Below are positions 59,685 through 64,000 of a stretch of DNA of 64,000 nt, one piece after another. Under the pieces are notes generated by a model that saw only the letters and a list, made by a program, of their open reading frames with translations, was not told where the DNA came from and did no database searches. Origin of the DNA: Neptunomonas qingdaonensis (lineage in GTDB: Bacteria; Pseudomonadota; Gammaproteobacteria; Pseudomonadales; Balneatricaceae); the NCBI RefSeq assembly GCF_900113275.1, contig NZ_FOOU01000002.1:310001-374000 (forward strand), in the 5' to 3' direction. The position numbers and the translations under genes were made by a program. How positions within the stretch are numbered: the first letter of the stretch is position 1; each line of letters begins with the position of its first letter.

Positions 59685-60441
59685 TCGCTTCTGCCTCTAC
59701 CTGGGCACTGGTTTTACCAAAACGGCGTTCACGGGTACAAAAGTCCCGAATCGCTGTTGCCAATGAGTTTTTATTAAAGTCAGGCCAATAATCATCGACA
59801 AAATAGAACTCCGTATATGCCATCTGCCAGACCAGAAAATTGCTGATCCGGTTTTCGCCTCCGGTTCTTATACAAAGATCCGGCTTAGGCTGTTCATGCA
59901 GCATCACATAGTGATCAAAAACGGATTCGGTTATATCTTCAGGCGCGCAGCGCCCTTCAACACAGTCTTTCGCCAGACGTTGCGCGGCCTGCACTATGTC
60001 CCAGTGCCCACCGTAGTTTGCTGCAACATTCAAGGTCAAAAGAGTATTATCTGCTGTCAGCGCTTCCACTTTTGCTATTTTTTTCTGCAGCGACTCACTA
60101 AAACGCGATTTATCTCCAATCACATTTAAGCGGATATTATTTTTATGAAGCTTCTTCGCCTCTCTGTTCAGAGCCAAAGAAAACAACTCCATAAGCCCGC
60201 TAACTTCTAGCTCAGGCCGTTTCCAGTTTTCACTACTGAATGCAAAAAGTGTCAGTGATTGTATGCCATATTCAACACACCCTTCGATCACACTACGCAC
60301 GCTATCCACGCCAGCTTTATGCCCGGCGAGACTAGGTAAACGACGTGCCTTAGCCCAACGATTATTGCCATCCATAATAATCGCTATGTGTTTAGGCAAC
60401 ACTTTATCAATCGGAATATTTAATTTAGCATGTACTGACAT
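59677..60441 (-). CDS. uppS: Undecaprenyl diphosphate synthase
   Basis: The 254-residue cis-prenyltransferase extends farnesyl diphosphate to the C55 lipid carrier for cell wall and LPS synthesis. The catalytic motif IAIIMDGNNRWAKARRLP lies at residue 20, then TLFAFSSENWKRP and the C-terminal PDLCIRTGGENRISNFLVWQMAYTE split across the active site. It shows that isopentenyl diphosphate is still needed although dxr, ispD and ispF are absent from their normal loci. It starts 45 bases after the frr stop, where E. coli has dxr. Confidence 0.96.
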   Translation of the reverse strand: MSVHAKLNIPIDKVLPKHIAIIMDGNNRWAKARRLPSLAGHKAGVDSVRSVIEGCVEYGIQSLTLFAFSSENWKRPELEVSGLMELFSLALNREAKKLHKNNIRLNVIGDKSRFSESLQKKIAKVEALTADNTLLTLNVAANYGGHWDIVQAAQRLAKDCVEGRCAPEDITESVFDHYVMLHEQPKPDLCIRTGGENRISNFLVWQMAYTEFYFVDDYWPDFNKNSLATAIRDFCTRERRFGKTSAQVEAEASA

Positions 60442-60486
60442 ATAGAGAGGCAGACAGGCCGGCTCACACCAGCCCTCCTTCTAATT

Positions 60487-61044
60487 TTAGATTTCCATCA
60501 AATCTGCTTCTTTCTTTTCAAGCAGACTATCGATTTCGGCTACATATTTATCGGTCAATTTTTGTATATTATCTTGACCACGGCGCTCTTCATCTTCCGA
60601 AATGTCTTTTTCTTTCAATAGTTCTTTCATATCATTATTAGCATCGCGACGAACATTACGCACCGACACTCTTGCTGATTCAGCTTCCTGACGCGCCTGT
60701 CGAATATAAACCTTGCGCGTTTCTTCTGTCAGTGCTGGCATCGGAACGCGAATCACACCACCGTTAGATGAAGGATTCAGACCCAGATCAGATTTGTAGA
60801 TAGCTTTTTCTATATCTGAAACTGTTTGTTTTTCCCAAGGGGAAATCATTAAAGTCCTGGCATCTTCAACGCTAACATTAGCAACTTGCTGAAGTGGGAC
60901 TGGAGCGCCGTAATACATAACCTGAACAGAGTCCAAAATACTCGGATGCGCCCGCCCTGTCCGAATTTTCTTAAAATGATCTATTACTGACTCAACGCTT
61001 TTCTTCATTCGCGCTTCAGTTTCTTTAGCTATCTCATTCAGCAT
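60487..61044 (-). CDS. frr: Ribosome recycling factor
   Basis: The 185-residue protein splits the post-termination ribosome with EF-G. The three-helix bundle domain begins [34 protein letters not shown], and the small domain holds [29 protein letters not shown]. It overlaps the pyrH end by 11 bases. All segments here are conserved. Confidence 0.96.
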   Translation of the reverse strand: MLNEIAKETEARMKKSVESVIDHFKKIRTGRAHPSILDSVQVMYYGAPVPLQQVANVSVEDARTLMISPWEKQTVSDIEKAIYKSDLGLNPSSNGGVIRVPMPALTEETRKVYIRQARQEAESARVSVRNVRRDANNDMKELLKEKDISEDEERRGQDNIQKLTDKYVAEIDSLLEKKEADLMEI

Positions 61045-61792
61045 ATTGATCTCCTGTTACCTCGCCACATATCAACGTACCCTCATCTCCGCCTCCCAGC
61101 AGATTAACAAGAGCACCTGGACGATTCATATTAAACACCCGGACAGGCATATTATGGTCACGGGTTAGGCAAATCGCCGTCAAATCCATTACACCCAGCT
61201 GTTTTTCCAGCACCTCATCATAAGACAGACGCAAATAACGCTTGGCTGCAGGGTCTTTCATTGGATCGGCAGTATATACGCCATCAACTTTTGTTGCCTT
61301 TAAAACAACATCAGCGTCGATCTCAATCCCTCTCAGGCATGCTGCCGAATCCGTAGTAAAAAAAGGATTCCCGGTACCTGCTGAAAAAATCACCACATCG
61401 CCCTGACTCAGATAGCGCATCGCATTGCGGCGATCATAATGATCAACAACACCGCTCATGGGTATAGCAGACATAACTCGTGTCGCTATATTTGACCTTT
61501 CGAGCGCATCTCTCAGCGCCAAAGAGTTCATAACAGTAGCAAGCATACCCATATGATCGCCTGTCACCCTATCCAATCCCGCTGCACTTAACGTTGCACC
61601 ACGAAACAGGTTGCCGCCACCAATAACAATTCCAACCTGAACACCAATACCGACCAACTGACCTATTTCAAGCGCCATACGATTAAGAACTTTAGGGTCG
61701 ATGCCAAAATTTTCTTCTCCCATCAGGGCTTCACCGCTTAACTTGAGAAGAATACGTTTGTATTTAGCATGTTTGGAATGTACGGCAGGCAT
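61034..61792 (-). CDS. pyrH: Uridylate kinase
   Basis: The 252-residue amino acid kinase family enzyme phosphorylates UMP to UDP. Landmarks are [12 protein letters not shown] at the N-terminus, [34 protein letters not shown] and [20 protein letters not shown], then [13 protein letters not shown]. It lies 87 bases after tsf, within the rpsB-tsf-pyrH-frr order found in most bacteria. Confidence 0.96.
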   Translation of the reverse strand: MPAVHSKHAKYKRILLKLSGEALMGEENFGIDPKVLNRMALEIGQLVGIGVQVGIVIGGGNLFRGATLSAAGLDRVTGDHMGMLATVMNSLALRDALERSNIATRVMSAIPMSGVVDHYDRRNAMRYLSQGDVVIFSAGTGNPFFTTDSAACLRGIEIDADVVLKATKVDGVYTADPMKDPAAKRYLRLSYDEVLEKQLGVMDLTAICLTRDHNMPVRVFNMNRPGALVNLLGGGDEGTLICGEVTGDQYAE

Positions 61793-61879
61793 TACAGAGT
61801 CTCCGCAGAACGAAGTTAAAAGGACTTAAAACGGTGTGCGTACTGTAACACAGCACACACACCTTTCTAACGAACAGAA

Positions 61880-62743
61880 TTATTTATTATTTAACTGAGC
61901 AGCCACTTCCGCTGCAAAGTCAAGCTGTTCAACTTCGATACCGTCACCCACTTCCAAACGACAGAAAGAAACAACTTCACCACCAGCAGCCTTAACCATT
62001 TCGCCAACGGTTTGCTCAGGATTTTTAACAAACGCCTGCTCAACAAGGCTATTCTCTGCGAGAAATTTATTGATACGACCAACAACCATTTTTTCTGCAA
62101 TAGCAGCTGGTTTGCTCGCCATATCCGGCTGAGCCAGAATAATTTCTTTCTCTTTGGCTATGACTTCTGCAGGCATATCGCTCTGAGAAACCACTTGCGG
62201 GTTAACTGCAGCCACATGCATTGCAACATCTTTAGCGACGTCAGCATTGGCACCTTTAACAGCAACCAGTGTAGCAATACGATTGTTGCTGTGAACATAA
62301 GCAGCAACCAATTCGCCTTCCAGAATAGCGATGCGACGAAGACCAATATTTTCACCAATCTTCTGAACCAGCGCTTCACGAGTGGATTCCAGCTCGCCTG
62401 CCATCAGCGCAGCGACATCATCACTTTTAGCGGCAAACGCAGCATCAACAACTTTAGAAACAAAACCAAGAAAACCTGCATCACGTGCGGCGAAGTCAGT
62501 TTCAGAATTTACTTCGACAATAACACCATAAGAATTATCATCAGCAACGCGCACAGCAACCACACCATCAGCAGCAGTACGGCCCGCTTTTTTAGCGGCT
62601 TTCATGCCTGATGATTTACGCATTTCATCAATGGCTGCTTCAACATCGCCGCCGGCTTCAGTTAGTGCTCTTTTGCACTCCATCATACCCAAACCTGTAC
62701 GATCGCGCAGTTCTTTAACTAACTTAGTCGATACACTTGCCAT
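61880..62743 (-). CDS. tsf: Elongation factor Ts
   Basis: The product has 287 residues from the ATG at 62743, which follows AAGGGG and gives the usual start [13 protein letters not shown]. It exchanges GDP for GTP on EF-Tu. The UBA-like N-terminus reads [21 protein letters not shown], and the core contains [20 protein letters not shown]. It is joined to rpsB through an attenuator. Confidence 0.96.
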   Translation of the reverse strand: MASVSTKLVKELRDRTGLGMMECKRALTEAGGDVEAAIDEMRKSSGMKAAKKAGRTAADGVVAVRVADDNSYGVIVEVNSETDFAARDAGFLGFVSKVVDAAFAAKSDDVAALMAGELESTREALVQKIGENIGLRRIAILEGELVAAYVHSNNRIATLVAVKGANADVAKDVAMHVAAVNPQVVSQSDMPAEVIAKEKEIILAQPDMASKPAAIAEKMVVGRINKFLAENSLVEQAFVKNPEQTVGEMVKAAGGEVVSFCRLEVGDGIEVEQLDFAAEVAAQLNNK

Positions 62744-62783
62744 TCTTATTACCCCTTGATTACGCATTCAATCAAAATCTGAA

Positions 62784-62804
62784 AAGGGGAGCATAGCTCC
62801 CCTT
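62784..62804 (-). terminator. Attenuator hairpin between rpsB and tsf
   Basis: Leftward, AAGGGGAGC and GCTCCCCTT pair perfectly around a three-base loop and are followed by TT, making TTTT with the stem end. E. coli has a similar partial terminator here, which lowers tsf expression relative to rpsB. Confidence 0.75.
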
Positions 62805-62849
62805 GATACGACTCATGCTGCTGAAAATAGCTTCAACAGCGACAGAAAA

Positions 62850-63581
62850 TTATTCTGCAGCCGCTTCTACCTCAACAAATTCACTTTTATCGCCGCCGGC
62901 AACTTCAGTACCGTCGCTGCACGCATCAGCTATAGATTTAACATAGATCTGAATGGCACGAAGAGCATCATCATTACCCGGGATAACGTAATCAATACCA
63001 TCTGGATTGCTATTAGTATCAACGATACCAATAACAGGAATACCCAGTTTGTTAGCTTCGTTTACCGCAATGCGCTCGTGATCAACATCAACAACGAACA
63101 AGGCATCAGGCAGACCGCCCATATCCTTAATACCACCGATAGCGCGATCCAGTTTTTCCATCTCACGCTGACGCATCAACGCTTCTTTTTTAGTCAACTG
63201 AGAAAAAGTACCATCAGAAGATGCACCTTCAAGCTCACGCAGACGACGGATAGACTGACGGATAGTTTTGTAGTTCGTCAACATACCACCCAACCAGCGA
63301 TGGTTTACGAACGGCATACCTACACGCAGCGCTTCTTCTTTAATGATTTTGCTTGCAGCGCGCTTTGTACCCACGAACAAAACTTTATTTTTGTTCTGAG
63401 CCAAACCTTCAACCACGTTGATAGCACCGTTTAGTGCTGGCAGTGTGTGTTCCAGGTTGATGATATGAATTTTATTACGCGCACCAAAAATGTATTGAGA
63501 CATTTTTGGATTCCAGTAACGAGTCTGGTGACCAAAGTGAACGCCTGCTTTCAGCAGTTCGCGCATTGTAACTTGTGCCAT
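62850..63581 (-). CDS. rpsB: 30S ribosomal protein S2
   Basis: The product has 243 residues from the ATG at 63581, nine bases after AGGAAA, giving the standard start [20 protein letters not shown]. The segments [24 protein letters not shown] and [20 protein letters not shown] are diagnostic, as is [38 protein letters not shown]-type C-terminal logic. It binds the 30S platform. Confidence 0.97.
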   Translation of the reverse strand: MAQVTMRELLKAGVHFGHQTRYWNPKMSQYIFGARNKIHIINLEHTLPALNGAINVVEGLAQNKNKVLFVGTKRAASKIIKEEALRVGMPFVNHRWLGGMLTNYKTIRQSIRRLRELEGASSDGTFSQLTKKEALMRQREMEKLDRAIGGIKDMGGLPDALFVVDVDHERIAVNEANKLGIPVIGIVDTNSNPDGIDYVIPGNDDALRAIQIYVKSIADACSDGTEVAGGDKSEFVEVEAAAE

Positions 63582-63709
63582 GTTTAGCATTTCCTGTTTT
63601 AATTGGGTTCAACCTCCACATATCCCAGCATCCAACCGTAAAACGGCACCCGGAAACTGTGACGATATGTGTGTGAGATATTCCTCGCAATGCTGTGTGC
63701 ATTTCGGGA
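63582..63709 (-). ncRNA. Candidate S2-binding leader of rpsB mRNA
   Basis: About 130 bases separate the predicted transcription start from the rpsB ATG. In gammaproteobacteria the rpsB leader folds into a conserved structure bound by S2 for autogenous control. This leader has several short pairing stretches, but I could not align it to the known fold by eye. Confidence 0.4.
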
Positions 63710-63715
63710 GCGCGT

Positions 63716-63744
63716 TTTATACCACAAGATGCGCTCAATTTGAA
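63716..63744 (-). promoter_or_regulatory. Predicted rpsB promoter
   Basis: On the minus strand TTCAAA (63744-63739) and TATAAA (63721-63716) are separated by exactly 17 bases, a sigma-70 type promoter directed at rpsB. The GC-rich GCGCTCCCG just downstream resembles the discriminator of growth-regulated promoters. Confidence 0.6.
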
Positions 63745-63850
63745 GGTCGACTTCGCTCAGAGAGGATAATTCGGTACAATCACTGCCATTGTGCTTAACG
63801 CCAACACTTAACAACCACCAAGTTTAGGATTCACCCTTCAAAGGAACACT

Positions 63851-64000
63851 ATGTCCATTACTATTAAAACCCCGGAAGAGATAGAAAAAATGCGCATCGC
63901 GGGACGACTCGCAGCCGAGGTTCTCGAAATGATCGAACCACACATTAAAGTCGGCGTCACGACCAACCAACTGGATCAAATCTGCCACGATTATATCACT
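63851..64000 (+). CDS. map: Methionine aminopeptidase, N-terminal part (cut by window edge)
   Basis: The first 50 residues begin MSITIKTPEEIEKMRIAGRLAAEVL, the typical start of type I methionine aminopeptidase, which removes the initiator Met from nascent proteins. AAGGA lies five bases before the ATG. It is divergent from rpsB, as in most gammaproteobacteria. The metal-binding part lies beyond the window. Confidence 0.95.
   Translation, partial: MSITIKTPEEIEKMRIAGRLAAEVLEMIEPHIKVGVTTNQLDQICHDYIT

Overview
The window reads as chromosomal DNA of a marine-type gammaproteobacterium, most likely an Oceanospirillales relative (inference). The right half (about 32.9-64 kb) follows the block known from Pseudomonas almost gene for gene: mutS-fdxA-rpoS-nlpD-pcm-surE-truD-ftsB-eno-pyrG-tilS-accA-dnaE-rnhB-lpxB-lpxA-fabZ-lpxD-skp-bamA-rseP-cdsA-uppS-frr-pyrH-tsf-rpsB-map. 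Codon use and base composition look even, and I see no insertion sequence, prophage, CRISPR array or complete tRNA/rRNA gene.

Region 1 (1-20.5 kb) is a polyamine island. It holds puuB (cut by the left edge), a glutamate-putrescine ligase puuA, a putrescine ABC importer (potF, potG, potH, potI), a class I glutamine amidotransferase, a second ligase-like glutamine synthetase, a GntR/FCD regulator, a putrescine-type aminotransferase (spuC), a LuxR-type regulator, an aldehyde dehydrogenase (puuC), a TorF-type porin and agmatinase (speB) with a divergent LysR regulator. Together they would take up putrescine or make it from agmatine, then oxidise it through gamma-glutamylated intermediates (puuA, puuB, puuC) or by direct transamination (spuC, then a dehydrogenase). 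A perfect palindrome, TTTGTGATCACAAA, occurs both in the divergent puuA2/gntR region and upstream of spuC, and probably marks the GntR regulon. Interspersed are a lipoprotein, a paiB-like gene broken by an in-frame UGA, and a small unknown gene.

Region 2 (20.5-32.9 kb) is accessory and mixed: atoD-atoA (acetoacetate CoA-transferase), a TerB-like protein, a YbbA/YbbP-type ABC system, a DUF6482-like protein, a large nuclease joining a FAN1-type VRR-NUC domain to a DnaQ-like exonuclease, an HNH protein, and lutABC (L-lactate oxidation) with an LldR/PdhR-type operator upstream. A gene-poor stretch of about 730 bp precedes mutS.

Region 3 (32.9-64 kb) is the conserved housekeeping block for mismatch repair, stationary-phase control, cell division, CTP, fatty acid and lipid A synthesis, outer membrane assembly, undecaprenyl phosphate synthesis and translation. 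Its most striking property is what is missing. ispD and ispF are absent between ftsB and truD, dxr is absent from both its usual places (cdsA-rseP and frr-uppS), and kdsA is absent between pyrG and eno. All junctions are tight. Loss of three MEP-pathway genes from two separate loci suggests that isopentenyl diphosphate is made another way, for example by mevalonate, or that the genes have moved. A DUF368/PopT-family undecaprenyl phosphate translocase gene sits between pcm and nlpD.
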